Shown: positions 8,209 through 17,380 of the stretch, in pieces | How positions within the stretch are numbered: the stretch's first letter is position 1 | How the letters are laid out: each line of letters opens with the position of its first letter | Source: Fibrobacterota bacterium | Lineage (GTDB): Bacteria; Fibrobacterota; Fibrobacteria; UBA11236 | Assembly: GCA_028287505.1 (NCBI GenBank) | Contig: JAQBPN010000044.1 | Coordinates: 1-55,667, forward strand | Length of the DNA stretch: 55,667 nt | Direction of reading: 5' to 3' | Made by a program: the position numbers and the translations under genes | Notes under the pieces: generated by a model | The model's database searches: none | Told to the model about the DNA's origin: nothing | Seen by the model: only the letters and a program-made list of their open reading frames with translations

Positions 8209-9167
8209 TTAAGCTGCTTAATCCTCTCCTCGGGAGAAACCAGGGAGATGATGCGGATGCCGAAATATTCGTCCACCACCACCACTTCGCCTTTGGCGAC
8301 CACTTTGTCGTTCACCAGCAGGTCCACCGGTTCGCCGGCCAAGCGGTCCAGTTCGATGATGGATCCGGGACCCAGTTCCAGGACCTTGCGGATGGACAGG
8401 CGGGTCCGTCCCAGTTCGATGGTCACGTTGAGATTGATGTCCAGCAGCATCTGGATGTTGGGAGGGCTGTCCTCCAAATTGCGGGCCAGGGACGAATCGA
8501 AACCGCCCAGGTTGGATAGGGGATTGTCGCCGCCGCCGGAACCCGAATCGCCCGGGGCCCCGGACAGTTTGGCGGCCAGGGCGGAGGAGAGCAGCATGCG
8601 GAACATGGAATCCGGGAAGCCTTCGATGGCCAGATCCGCCTCCACCAGCGCCGCGCCTTCCAGGGCGAAAGGCGGCTGATCGGGATCATAGATGGAAGTC
8701 TGCGCCTGCGCGGGCGAAACGGAGGTGCCGAAATGCGAGCCCAACATGGTGCAGACGGAGCCCATGAACTGGTTGCCGAATTCGTTGAGGGCGTCCACGT
8801 CCTCGTCCTTGAAAGGCGCGGTACCGTCTCCGCCCATCATAAGCCCGCACAGCAGTGCGGCGGATTCCTTGCGGACCAGCAGGCACAATTCGCCGGGCAG
8901 ACCGTGTTGCAGGGCGAGACGGATGATCAGGCCCTCGTCGTTGAGGTCCTTGCCCAGGGGGGCCGGTTCCGCGTCCCTGATTTCCCGGATCGTCAGGGAA
9001 GCATTGCGGTTGACCAGGGTGCCTATCACGGTCGAACCCTGTTCCATGATCGCATCCAGCTCGGGACGCAGCGCGTCGGTATCCACGCCGCTGGAAGCCG
9101 CGTCGCCCAGCAGCCCCGCGGTCAGCGCGTCGATGTCGGCTTGGCTCAGCGGACCTTCTTCAGCCAT
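8205..9167 (-). CDS. fliN: FliN/FliY-type switch protein with CheC-like region
   Basis: 320 residues, much longer than a plain FliN (about 100-140). The C-terminal 80 residues are the SpoA/FliN domain: LLDINLNVTIELGRTRLSIRKVLELGPGSIIELDRLAGEPVDLLVN...GEVVVVDEYFGIRI. The first residues (LSQADIDALTAGLL) repeat the EIDALL-like motif by which FliM and FliY bind CheY-P. The middle (about 50-190) contains LNEFGNQFMGSVCTMLG, like the CheC/CheX phosphatase helix. This is the FliY architecture: a C-ring subunit that may also dephosphorylate CheY-P. It overlaps fliM by eight bases and fliO by four. The name fliY would be equally correct. Confidence 0.93.
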   Translation of the reverse strand: MAEEGPLSQADIDALTAGLLGDAASSGVDTDALRPELDAIMEQGSTVIGTLVNRNASLTIREIRDAEPAPLGKDLNDEGLIIRLALQHGLPGELCLLVRKESAALLCGLMMGGDGTAPFKDEDVDALNEFGNQFMGSVCTMLGSHFGTSVSPAQAQTSIYDPDQPPFALEGAALVEADLAIEGFPDSMFRMLLSSALAAKLSGAPGDSGSGGGDNPLSNLGGFDSSLARNLEDSPPNIQMLLDINLNVTIELGRTRLSIRKVLELGPGSIIELDRLAGEPVDLLVNDKVVAKGEVVVVDEYFGIRIISLVSPEERIKQLK

Positions 9168-10191
9168 CTTCCCCTACTTCCCGGTCGATTATCGACGTGA
9201 TCTGGATGCATTTGTTGCGCCCCACGATGCCCACTTTGCCCAGAAATTTGGGCTGCTCGCCCACCTTGACCACCAGATCGCTCTGGGCCAGCTTGTCCAA
9301 TACCACCACGTCCCCGTTCTGCAATTGCAACAAGTCGCGGATGGACAGGCTGGTTTCCCCGATCACGGCGGTGGTGCCGAGCTCGGTGGTGGCCAGTTCG
9401 GTTTCCATGAGCCTGCGGGTTTCCTGGGTGGTGGTGCGCTGCCCGGAAATCCAGGACTCCCCGGATAGTTTGCTGATGACGGATTCCAGCAACATATAGG
9501 GGAAGCACAGCGAGATCAATCCCGAGCCGTGCTTCATGCGCACTTCCAGGGAGATGAGGATTACGGTTTCGTTGGGAGGGGCGATCTGGACGAATTGCGA
9601 ATTGGTTTCGTAGCTCTCGATCTTGGGAGTGAAGATGCCGACGTGCTCCCACACTTCCTTGAGGTTGAGCAGGGCGCGTTCCACGATCTTGGTGAGCACG
9701 TTCTTTTCGATGTCCGTGAGTTCCCGGTTATGTTCGGAGGGCTTCCCCTGCCCCCCGAACAACCGGTCCACGATGAAGAACACCAGGCTGGGATTCACTT
9801 CGAAGATGGCGGCGCCTTCCAGGGGCTCCATCTGGAAAACGTATATGCAGCTAGGGTTGGAAATCGACATCATGAATTCGGAATAGGTGAGCTGATCCAC
9901 CGATACGATATCGATTTCGACGAGGGTGCGCAGGTACGAGCTGAGGGTGGTGGACAAGAGGCGCGCGTACCCGTCGTGCAGGTTCTGCAGGGTGCGCATC
10001 TGGTCCTTGGAGACGCGATCCGGCCTGCGGAAGTCGTAGAGGATGACGGACTTGTCCTGGACCGAGTCCTCGGACATGGAGCCGCCGTCCATGCTTATGG
10101 ATTTGTCCGATGAGGTTTCCGGAACCAGGCTGCCGGTGGAAACCGCGTTCAGGAGGGCGTCCACCTCCTCTTGTGACAGTATATCGCTCAT
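9160..10191 (-). CDS. fliM: FliM, flagellar motor switch protein
   Basis: 343 residues, the usual length. FliM is the C-ring protein that receives CheY-P and sets rotation direction. The N-terminal CheY-binding peptide ILSQEEVDALL is at residues 4-14. A linker leads into the middle domain (LYDFRRPDRVSKDQMRTLQNLHDGYARLLSTTLSSYLR), which contacts FliG. The C-terminal SpoA domain (LELGTTAVIGETSLSIRDLLQLQNGDVVVLDK) pairs with FliN. The start has GAAGG about 5 bases upstream. It lies 36 bases after fliL and overlaps fliN/fliY. Confidence 0.98.
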   Translation of the reverse strand: MSDILSQEEVDALLNAVSTGSLVPETSSDKSISMDGGSMSEDSVQDKSVILYDFRRPDRVSKDQMRTLQNLHDGYARLLSTTLSSYLRTLVEIDIVSVDQLTYSEFMMSISNPSCIYVFQMEPLEGAAIFEVNPSLVFFIVDRLFGGQGKPSEHNRELTDIEKNVLTKIVERALLNLKEVWEHVGIFTPKIESYETNSQFVQIAPPNETVILISLEVRMKHGSGLISLCFPYMLLESVISKLSGESWISGQRTTTQETRRLMETELATTELGTTAVIGETSLSIRDLLQLQNGDVVVLDKLAQSDLVVKVGEQPKFLGKVGIVGRNKCIQITSIIDREVGEDG

Positions 10192-10227
10192 GGCCTTCTG
10201 TTTCCGGTGTCTTTCTGGCTGTCGGGC

Positions 10228-10890
10228 TTACTGGACGATGAACTCGGTGAAAAAAGCATTGCGGAGCTTGCCGGTCGGGGCCGGGCCCTCGTGGGCATCT
10301 TTCTTGGCGTGCTCGTCGGGGGGCAGGTCGGGAAGGATGGCATTGATCTCCGTGACGATGGCTTCCTTGATCTTCTGTTTTCCGGACGGGCGCAGAAGCT
10401 CTTCATAAGATTGTGAACTCAGGATATTGATGATGATGTCGGTGATTTTCGGCATGCGTTTGACGATTTCCTCGCCGGTGGCGTCCAGGGCCGGTCCCTT
10501 GCCTTCTCCGCCGCCGCCTTCGGCCTCGACGCCGTCCCATTCCAATTGGAGCGAGCATTTCAGATAATGGCTTGCGGTTCCGCCTCCGATGTTCACGGTG
10601 AAGGGAAGCGGCTTCGGCAGGACCATGCCTATCTTGGTCATCTGCTGCTTCTTGCTCTTCTCGGCTTCTTCCTGCTCGTGTTGGGCCACGGCCACGGGAT
10701 CCACGGTCTTGCCCTTCAGTTTGCCCACGATGAAAAAAGCCAGCCCGGCCATGATACCCAGGTCGGCCACCAGGATGCCCGCGATGATGATGATTTTCTT
10801 GTTAATGGGCTTTTTGGCCGCCTTTTTGTCGGCACCCTCGCCCTTTTCCTCGGTGGCGGTCGCCCCGCCTTTCGCTTTTTCTTCAGCCAT
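10228..10890 (-). CDS. fliL: FliL, basal-body and stator-associated protein
   Basis: 220 residues. FliL is a single-pass inner membrane protein surrounding the stator. A Lys/Ala/Glu-rich cytoplasmic N-terminus (about 1-32) is followed by one helix (KIIIIAGILVADLGIMAGLAFFIV). A periplasmic stomatin-like domain ends in the family pattern KITDIIINILSSQSYEELLRPSGKQKIKEAIVTEINAIL...AFFTEFIVQ. A Gly/Glu-rich insert near residues 122-130 is unusual. GAGG precedes the ATG. MotA and MotB, which often sit between flbD and fliL, are absent here and must be elsewhere. Confidence 0.95.
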   Translation of the reverse strand: MAEEKAKGGATATEEKGEGADKKAAKKPINKKIIIIAGILVADLGIMAGLAFFIVGKLKGKTVDPVAVAQHEQEEAEKSKKQQMTKIGMVLPKPLPFTVNIGGGTASHYLKCSLQLEWDGVEAEGGGGEGKGPALDATGEEIVKRMPKITDIIINILSSQSYEELLRPSGKQKIKEAIVTEINAILPDLPPDEHAKKDAHEGPAPTGKLRNAFFTEFIVQ

Positions 10891-10913
10891 TTCGCCTCAA
10901 TCGCCTTCGCGCA

Positions 10914-11129
10914 TTATTTCGGGTCCGTGTTGACGCGCGGTCCCGGGGCCATCCGAATCGCGCGCTGATACTCTATGACTTTGCGCACGACGTCGGACAC
11001 TTCGTTCCGGATGACGATGCGCTTGCCGTTGCCCAGCACCAACGCGGTGTCGGGTTGCGCTTCCACAGACTCGATGTGATCTGCGTTGACGATGATGTTT
11101 TCCCCGTTCAACTTGGTCACTTCGATCAT
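10914..11129 (-). CDS. flbD: FlbD (SwrD) family flagellar protein
   Basis: 71 residues. The sequence (MIEVTKLNGENIIVNADHIESVEAQPDTALVLGNGKRIVIRN) matches the small FlbD/SwrD family, in which a conserved L-N-G-x-x-x-x-x-N and DTxxxLxxGxxxxV pattern recurs. The protein lies between flgE and the motor genes in spirochaetes, Bacillus and others and supports motor torque. A Shine-Dalgarno-like GGGAAG precedes the ATG. fliL begins 23 bases after its stop, so the two are probably co-transcribed. Confidence 0.93.
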   Translation of the reverse strand: MIEVTKLNGENIIVNADHIESVEAQPDTALVLGNGKRIVIRNEVSDVVRKVIEYQRAIRMAPGPRVNTDPK

Positions 11130-11466
11130 GGCGGCACTTCCCGTCCCTATTCTACCTTACCGATTTGCGCGATTTCAATAACCATGCCCGCAACACGCCC
11201 CGCAAGGTCTTTCGCCTGCAGTCGATGGACCAGGCGCCCAGGCCGGGCAAGGCGCGGAGTTTGGCGGTGGCGGAGAGGGCGATGGCGACCGGGCGGGTTG
11301 GCTCGATTGCGGCGAAAACCGGGTCCGACGGCCTTTGCGGCGCGCCCGGTGGCCTGCCGGCCAAGGGCCGGTCGGGCAGGGGTCTGGCGGTAAGGGAAGG
11401 GGAAAGTTCCAGGGAGGCGTTCCTCCCCGCAGCCGTCCCCCGGCCGTTGTCGGGGTTCAAGGACTA
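11130..11466. other. flgE-flbD spacer, no convincing gene
   Basis: This 337-base gap lies within an otherwise tight cluster. It is very GC-rich and contains several inverted repeats: GGGAGG (11412-11417) with CCTCCC (11422-11427), and a nested CCTGCC...GGCC-AAG-GGCC...GGGCAGG near 11348-11378. A 102-codon minus-strand frame (11152-11460) fills most of it, but it begins at TTG, has no ribosome-binding site and is Pro/Ala/Arg-rich, so I treat it as chance. The hairpins follow the flgE stop directly and may weaken read-through from hook to motor genes. Confidence 0.5.
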
Positions 11467-13611
11467 TTACCGCTTCAGGTTGACGAGTTCTTCGAGCAGG
11501 CTGTCGCTCACGGTGATGACGCGGGCGTTGGCCTGATAGCCTCTCTGCGTGGTGATCATGTCCGTGAACTCCTGGGCCAATTCCACGTTGGAAAGTTCCA
11601 GGGCTCCCGGCTTGATCACGCTGGCGCTCTGGGCTCCCGCCGCGCCGAAAATGGGGTCGCCGCTGTTGGAGCTGGTGGTGTATACCGAGTCCTTGACCTT
11701 CTGGAGGCCGCCGGGATTGGTGAAGTCCACCACCATGATCTGCGCCAGCTTCTTGTTGGTTCCGTTGGTGAAGGATCCGGAAACCACGCCGTCCTCGCCG
11801 ATGGAGACCTCGCGGAGGCGTCCCATGGTATAGCCGTCCTGGCCGACCGCGGTGGCGGTGGTGGCCGAACGGAACTGGGTGAGGCCGGTGAAATCGCGCG
11901 GTCCGCCCACGGACAGTTTGGCGTCCACGTCCGGAGCGCCGTTGCGCGGATCGAAAACCAGGCTGGAACTGCCGTCATCGAAGGTGAATGAGGAAACCGA
12001 TCCGTCCTGGCCGAAGCCCAATTTGCCCTTCTGTCCCTTGATGATGTTCTCCTGGCCGGCCAACTGCACTTCCCACAGCCACTGGCTGGGTTGGGCGGTG
12101 GGGATGAATCTCATGGTGGCGGTATGTTCCTTGCCCAGGCTGTCGTAGATGGTGATGGAGTTTTCCGCGATCTTGGTATCCGTGGCGTCGCGCAGGCTGG
12201 ACGCGACCATGTTGGAGTTGAAGGCGTTCGGCGAAGGATTCGCGTTGTCGGAATCCGTGGCCTTGATGGAGACGTCCCGGATGGCGAAGGCCGCTTCCGG
12301 TTGGCCGCGGATGACTATGGAGCCGTCCGCGATGTTGTCGTCGCTGCCGGCGGCGTTCAGGGAGACCGAGAGATTGTTCTGCACGGTGCCGTCGCGGTCC
12401 GGAAGCTTGAAGTTGTCCTTGATTTTGGCCAGGATGTCCGACATCTTGGTGCCGCCCGCGCCGGCCACGTAGGTCAGGGCGGTCACGTTGGCGGCGGGGG
12501 TGCCTCCCACGCTGCCGCCGAAGCTGATGAGATCGCCGGCTTGGAGGCCCAAGTCGTTTCCGCCGTTGTCATAGAGTTCGCTCAGCGCATCGATGTCCCG
12601 CGCGGGGGAACGGAGGGTATCCGTGGTGACGCTGAGGCGGGTGGTGCCGGCCGGGATGGTGGTGGGCACGGAGAAAGCTTTGGTCACCGCCGGTCCGCTG
12701 ATGGGCCGGCTGCTGGTGATCTGGAAATTGTTGACGGGCAGGGTGTTGCCGTAGATGGTGATGGCGCCGCGCTGGGTCAGGCTTTGCGCCGCGGTGACCA
12801 GGTCCACCTTGGTGCCGAAACCCACGTTGGCCGTGCCCTTCAGGAAGTTCTCGATGGCCAAGGCAAGGTCTTTGGTACTCATCGTATCCGTTACCGTGAT
12901 GCTTGCGGGAACGGTCAGGCCGCCAGGGCCGGTGGCCGAAAAGGTGAGCACATCGCCCGCCTGGATGCCCAGGGAATTGCCGGCGTGATCGGAAAGGCCC
13001 AACAGGGTGTCCCCGTCTTCGGCATGATGCAGGTACTTCTGGGTGTACAACACCGATCCCTTGGCCAGGGAGTCCGAGTCCAGGTTGCGGGCGTATTTGA
13101 TTTCCGAAGAGGCCTTGGCGGGCGCCTGATCGTTGAACGGGACGCGGATGTTGCCGATGGGCGAAGCGGTGTCGATCGTTCCGTCGGTGCTCGCGAGTTT
13201 GCCCTGGAGCACCATGCCGTTGGTGGGGAGGACCATCTGTCCCTTGGAATCGAACTGGAAGGCGCCGTTGCGCGTGTAGTAGGTGCCGTTGCCGTCGGAC
13301 ACGGCGAAGTACGCCTTGCCTTCGATGGACAGATCGGTGATGAGGCCGGTGGATTCCAGGTTGCCCTGGGTCATGCGGGAGTCGATGGAGCCGATGTTCA
13401 TGCCCAGTCCCACCTGCATGGGATTGGTGCCGCCTCCGCCGTCCACGCCCCGGGACGCGCCCGAGAGAAGCTGCGAGAGGGACTCCTCGAAGGTCACGCG
13501 GGAGGACTTGTAGCCCACGGTGTTCACGTTGGCGATATTGTTACCGATGACATCCATGCGGGTCTGATGGTTTCTCAGGCCCGAAATCGAAGCGTAAAGT
13601 GACCTTAACAT
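11467..13611 (-). CDS. flgE: FlgE, flagellar hook protein (long form)
   Basis: 714 residues, longer than the enteric hook protein (about 400) because of a large variable outer domain. The N-terminus MLRSLYASISGLRNHQTRMDVIGNNIANVNTVGYKSSRVTFE and the C-terminus NVELAQEFTDMITTQRGYQANARVITVSDSLLEELVNLKR are the D0/D1 coiled-coil signatures of hook and rod proteins. The TxxPM-like segment GGTNPMQVGLGMNIGSID is also standard. Two imperfectly repeated modules lie in the middle (NSLGIQAGDVLTFSATGPGG and NDLGLQAGDLISFGGSVGG), suggesting internal duplication of the outer domain. The start has GGAGG nine bases upstream. It lies 57 bases after flgD. Confidence 0.97.
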   Translation of the reverse strand: MLRSLYASISGLRNHQTRMDVIGNNIANVNTVGYKSSRVTFEESLSQLLSGASRGVDGGGGTNPMQVGLGMNIGSIDSRMTQGNLESTGLITDLSIEGKAYFAVSDGNGTYYTRNGAFQFDSKGQMVLPTNGMVLQGKLASTDGTIDTASPIGNIRVPFNDQAPAKASSEIKYARNLDSDSLAKGSVLYTQKYLHHAEDGDTLLGLSDHAGNSLGIQAGDVLTFSATGPGGLTVPASITVTDTMSTKDLALAIENFLKGTANVGFGTKVDLVTAAQSLTQRGAITIYGNTLPVNNFQITSSRPISGPAVTKAFSVPTTIPAGTTRLSVTTDTLRSPARDIDALSELYDNGGNDLGLQAGDLISFGGSVGGTPAANVTALTYVAGAGGTKMSDILAKIKDNFKLPDRDGTVQNNLSVSLNAAGSDDNIADGSIVIRGQPEAAFAIRDVSIKATDSDNANPSPNAFNSNMVASSLRDATDTKIAENSITIYDSLGKEHTATMRFIPTAQPSQWLWEVQLAGQENIIKGQKGKLGFGQDGSVSSFTFDDGSSSLVFDPRNGAPDVDAKLSVGGPRDFTGLTQFRSATTATAVGQDGYTMGRLREVSIGEDGVVSGSFTNGTNKKLAQIMVVDFTNPGGLQKVKDSVYTTSSNSGDPIFGAAGAQSASVIKPGALELSNVELAQEFTDMITTQRGYQANARVITVSDSLLEELVNLKR

Positions 13612-13668
13612 TGCTTATCCTCCATTGACTTTTTATTCATGATTCTTTCGGCCTTGGCCCGGTATCCG

Positions 13669-14451
13669 TTATTCGAGGGATTCTCCGACATGGAGCACCT
13701 GCTCGAATCCGACGGACTGCCCGTTGATTTCCAATTTCGTTCCGGTTTTCGCGAAGGAGATTCCCGTCACCTTGTTTTCGAAGAAGGTGTAGCCCGTATC
13801 CTTGCTTCCGTCGGGAGAGGTCACCTTGAGCGTATACGCGCCGGCGGGCGCCTTGGATCCGTCCAGTTTCTGGCCGTTCCACTCCACCGTGGATTCCCCG
13901 GCCGCCTGCAAGGGAAGGGCGTTGACGATGTTCTGATCCTTATCGAGGATGGTGAGCACGGAGCCGTCGCCGGCCTCGGAGTGCACGTTGATCTTGATGG
14001 GCGTGGTCGAGGCCGGATCGTAGATGACGTCCGAGGCGCTCACCCGCACGGTCTTGCCGATCAGGCCGGTAGCCGAGGAATTGCTGATGGTGGAGGCGCT
14101 GGTCGCTTGGCCGTCCACCATGGATTCAAGTTTCTTGCTCAGGTCCGAGATGGACGTGCTGATGTTCTGGGTGCCTTCCAAAGCGGAGAACTGCGCCAAC
14201 TGCGCCACGAATTGCTGGTTGTCGGTGGGAGCCAGGGGATCCTGGAACCGCATCTGGGTCACCAAGAGCTGGAGGAAATCCTGCTTCCCCATCTGCTTGC
14301 TGCCCGCGGCGAAAAGCGTCTGGTCGCCCGGGGAAGTGACCGTCGAGGTCGGTTCCGTGCCGCTCAGATCGGCCGTGACCTTGCGGCCCGCCTGTGCGGA
14401 GGAGTTGAACAGCGTGCTGGCGTCTGCCGTGAGGGGGCTGGTTGTTGACAT
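13669..14451 (-). CDS. flgD: FlgD, hook cap / hook assembly protein
   Basis: 260 residues from ATG at 14451 (MSTTSPLTADAST); longer open frames through this point are shadows. FlgD caps the growing hook. The N-terminal signature GKQDFLQLLVTQMRFQDPLAPTDNQQFVAQLAQFSALEG (about residues 55-93) is unmistakable. The C-terminal half holds the FlgD Ig-like domain, ending in EWNGQKLDGSKAPAGAYTLKV. It lies 17 bases after the fliK stop and 57 before flgE, the usual fliK-flgD-flgE order. Confidence 0.97.
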   Translation of the reverse strand: MSTTSPLTADASTLFNSSAQAGRKVTADLSGTEPTSTVTSPGDQTLFAAGSKQMGKQDFLQLLVTQMRFQDPLAPTDNQQFVAQLAQFSALEGTQNISTSISDLSKKLESMVDGQATSASTISNSSATGLIGKTVRVSASDVIYDPASTTPIKINVHSEAGDGSVLTILDKDQNIVNALPLQAAGESTVEWNGQKLDGSKAPAGAYTLKVTSPDGSKDTGYTFFENKVTGISFAKTGTKLEINGQSVGFEQVLHVGESLE

Positions 14452-14468
14452 GTTGCCTGTCTTTCCCT

Positions 14469-16307
14469 TTAACCGATGTATTCCATGGTGTTGTAACCCA
14501 AGCGGCGGCCGGTGTCGCTTTCGGGCGCGCTTTCGAAAGGCGCGATCTCCGCGGTTCCCTGCGAGCCGCCCTGTCCGCCCTTGCCGTTGCGGTGGAAGAA
14601 CGATTCGGCATTGCTTCCGTCGGGATTGAAAAGCGAGCCATGGCGCTGGTCGACGGTCACTTCCAGGCCCTGCAATTTGATTCCCTGGTTCTCGAGGGCG
14701 TCCCTGAGGGTGGCGATTCCGGCTTCCACTTGCTGCTTGACGCTGTCGCTTTCCACGGCGATGCGGGCGGACATGGCCCCTTCCTTCATCTCCAGGGAAA
14801 CGCGCACTTTTCCCAGGTGCTCCGGGGAGAGTTGGATATTGATTTCGTCGCCGACCTTGTGGCCCTGGGCGGACATCTTCTTGGCGATCTGTTCCAACGC
14901 GGAAGGTTCGAACGCGGGCCGGGGTTCCCAGGCGCGCTGGACGCCTGAGCGCGAGTCCACCGAGCGGGCCTGTTCGAGATTCGTCTGGAATACGGGTCCG
15001 GCGGCGCCGTCCTTGGAAGCCATGGGTCCATCTTTGCGCGCGGCTGCTTCCGCGCTCTTCGCGGCGTCCCCGTTGCGGCCGAAAAGGCCGGTCTCGCCGT
15101 CCGAGAGTCCTTCGTTGCCGGCATCCGCGGAATCGTTCTTCCGATCGGAAACGGACATGGAGTTGCCGATGTCCCGGGTGGCGTCGACGGAATCGTTTTC
15201 GGCCATGCCGGAAGCGGGAGCGGCTTCGGCTTCTTTGCCGGTATTGCCGGCCTGGAGCGCGGCGGCCTGCAGGACGCGCATGCGATCCAAATCGGCCATG
15301 GGAAGCGGTTGGGTGGTCACGGATTCGGTCTGGGGACGGACCTTGATCCCCTGCCAACCGGCCGGAGTGGTGGTGGGGGCGGATCCGGTGATGGAGGCGG
15401 TTCCGGCTTGCTTGGTGTCGGCCGCATCCTTTCCGGCCAATGCCTCGATCCGGTCCTGGATGAGGGCGGCCATCTCTTTGCTGTCGGCGGGTTTTCCCGC
15501 GACGGTTGCGACTTGGGGCTTTTCGCCTTTGCTGTCGGCGGCGGTTTCGGCCGGAGCTTCCCCCGCCGATTGCGCATTCTCTTCCGGAAGGGTCGGGGCG
15601 GAGGCCGTGGCTTGCGCCGGATCCGCGGCGGCGGGAACAATGTCCGCCTGCGAGCCTTCCGGATTGGCGGCTTCCGTATCCGGGGAGCCCGGGATCGTTT
15701 GCGCGGGGAGGGCCTGCAGCATTTGCAACACATCGCTGAGGAATGCCGGATCCTGCAATTGTTCGTCGCTGGCTTTGATTCCCATGCGCGCCAGGCCGTC
15801 CTTCAATTCCTTTTCGGCGGCCGCGTCCATGTCGGCGGAGTCGTTTTCGGCTTGGCCGTTGTCGGAGGGCTTTTGCGCCCCGTTCATATCCGATTGGGAG
15901 CGGCCGGCTTTCCAATCGGGCTTGGCGGAGTCGACGCCGTCGTCCTGGCCTTGATCGTCGCGGCGGGACTGGGAGCGCGTCTGGTCGGCGCGGGAAGCGC
16001 GGTCGGCCTGGGAGCGGGAGTCCCCGTTGTCTTTGGGCGCATCGTTCCTGGGCTTGATGTCGGGCGTCCGGTTATGCGGGCTGGGAGCCTCGTTCTTGGC
16101 GGCCAGCTTGGCGTGGCTTTCCTTGATCTTCGCCTGGAAGGATTTGGGCGCAACCGCCGCCTTGCCCAGCGTTTCGATGGGGAGCAGATCCCGGGAGGCC
16201 TTGACTCCCTGGGGTTGACTCTTCGATTCCAAGGGCTTTGCGCCCTTGGCTTGGACATCCTTGCGGTTGTTCAAGAACATATCGAGGAGATTCTGGACTT
16301 CTGGCAT
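14469..16307 (-). CDS. fliK: FliK, hook-length control protein
   Basis: 612 residues from ATG at 16307, which has GGAG six bases upstream. A TTG 13 codons earlier is also open but lacks a ribosome-binding site. FliK is secreted during hook growth and triggers the FlhB specificity switch. Most of the protein is a disordered Ala/Asp/Lys/Pro-rich ruler region. The C-terminal Flg_hook domain is clear: LEQIAKKMSAQGHKVGDEINIQLSPEHLGKVRVSLEMKEG, then ALENQGIKLQGLEVTV. The partner FlhB here carries an altered cleavage motif. The gene lies between the motE-like gene and flgD. Confidence 0.93.
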   Translation of the reverse strand: MPEVQNLLDMFLNNRKDVQAKGAKPLESKSQPQGVKASRDLLPIETLGKAAVAPKSFQAKIKESHAKLAAKNEAPSPHNRTPDIKPRNDAPKDNGDSRSQADRASRADQTRSQSRRDDQGQDDGVDSAKPDWKAGRSQSDMNGAQKPSDNGQAENDSADMDAAAEKELKDGLARMGIKASDEQLQDPAFLSDVLQMLQALPAQTIPGSPDTEAANPEGSQADIVPAAADPAQATASAPTLPEENAQSAGEAPAETAADSKGEKPQVATVAGKPADSKEMAALIQDRIEALAGKDAADTKQAGTASITGSAPTTTPAGWQGIKVRPQTESVTTQPLPMADLDRMRVLQAAALQAGNTGKEAEAAPASGMAENDSVDATRDIGNSMSVSDRKNDSADAGNEGLSDGETGLFGRNGDAAKSAEAAARKDGPMASKDGAAGPVFQTNLEQARSVDSRSGVQRAWEPRPAFEPSALEQIAKKMSAQGHKVGDEINIQLSPEHLGKVRVSLEMKEGAMSARIAVESDSVKQQVEAGIATLRDALENQGIKLQGLEVTVDQRHGSLFNPDGSNAESFFHRNGKGGQGGSQGTAEIAPFESAPESDTGRRLGYNTMEYIG

Positions 16308-16349
16308 GTATTCTCCGCTGCGGTTTTCCGGGATTGCGTCCGTCAAGGC

Positions 16350-17138
16350 CTATGCCTTGCCGGGGCCGTCCTTCTTGGGTATGGTCTTGTCTTCGGTCTT
16401 GGGCGTTTTCGCGTCGCCGGAGGCTTTCGCCTTTTGCGAATCCTGTTTCTTGGCATCCGCCGGGGTCGCGGCCGCGGGGGCTGCCGCGTCGGCCTTGTTG
16501 GAGGCGGGCTGAACCGAGGCGCCATCGGTCCTGGCGCCGGTCCTGTCCTTATCCATGCCGCCTTTGCCGCCGAGCAGAAGCGTGATATGCGCGGCGCGCT
16601 TGACGTCCAAGGCGCCCAGGGCGGCCATCAGCTTGGAGGTGGAGCGGGTTTCGGGAATCTTCTTCATGATGCGGACCACCATGGGATCCTGCAGGCTCAA
16701 TAGTATCGGGGCCGCTTCATCCGGGCGCATGCCTCCGTAGACTTCGGCCAGCGAGGCGATTTGTTTATCCTGGATTTCCGCGCTCTTGCCCACCAGCTCT
16801 TCAATCTTGCGGCGATGTTCGGCGATTTCCTCTTTGGCGGCCACGGTTTCCAGCTTCAGGTTCTCCAGGCGCTCGGTCTCGCGATTGACTTCCGCCTCTT
16901 TATCCTTGAGGTCCCGTTCCTTGAGTTCCAGGGCCTTGAAGGACTTCAGCTGCTTGGCTTCGGCTTCTTCCTGCTTGGCCTGGTCCTCGCCGGTATAGGC
17001 GGTCTTGAGCCGTTCCTTGTCCTTGCCGTTCCCGAACTCCAGATGCACCACGCCCGCCGCCAGCATGATGCCGACCAGGATGACCGGGAAGAGGAAGATC
17101 GATACCAACGATATTCCCAAGAGATCTTTGAGTTTCAT
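16350..17138 (-). CDS. MotE-like protein: membrane anchor, coiled coil, MgtE-N/FliG-like domain
   Basis: 262 residues from ATG at 17138, with GGAA just upstream; the longer frame to 17177 begins with TTG. Order: one N-terminal transmembrane helix (about 8-32, GISLVSIFLFPVILVGIML), a long charged coiled coil (about 45-130), then a helical domain with YGGMRPDEAAPILLSLQDPMVVRIMKKIPETRSTSKLMAALG. This last part is the MgtE N-terminal/FliG middle-like fold of the MotE family. A Lys/Ala/Asp-rich tail follows. In other bacteria such genes sit just before fliK and help stator or basal-body assembly. It is the first gene of the cluster in this window; the fliF-to-fliJ genes that often precede it are not here. 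Confidence 0.8.
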   Translation of the reverse strand: MKLKDLLGISLVSIFLFPVILVGIMLAAGVVHLEFGNGKDKERLKTAYTGEDQAKQEEAEAKQLKSFKALELKERDLKDKEAEVNRETERLENLKLETVAAKEEIAEHRRKIEELVGKSAEIQDKQIASLAEVYGGMRPDEAAPILLSLQDPMVVRIMKKIPETRSTSKLMAALGALDVKRAAHITLLLGGKGGMDKDRTGARTDGASVQPASNKADAAAPAAATPADAKKQDSQKAKASGDAKTPKTEDKTIPKKDGPGKA

Positions 17139-17380
17139 GTCTGGTTCCGTTTCATGGCGACAAGTCTTCAATTGCAACCTTCGTGCCAGACCGGAAAGGG
17201 GGCTGAGAGGGCCCGATCGGCAGGGACGGGGGAAAGAATTTCTCTGGTGGGGAAAAGACGGATGGCAATATGTGCCAGGCTGAGGAAGAGCTTTAGGTTT
17301 GACTTCAAGCGGGGAGGAGGAAGAGGTTGCGGGGCGGAGAACGGCTTTGAGGGAGGATGGGGAACTATTGATCCGCGTTT

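Noticed and set aside
11152-11460. 102-codon frame between flgE and flbD
   Set aside because: Starts at TTG without a ribosome-binding site and is Pro/Ala/Arg-rich; composition matches chance frames in GC-rich DNA.
17263-17277. TGGCA-ATATG-TGCCA as a sigma-54 promoter for the flagellar cluster
   Set aside because: On the minus strand the GG and GC are only eight bases apart, not ten. It is a small palindrome but does not fit a -24/-12 promoter.
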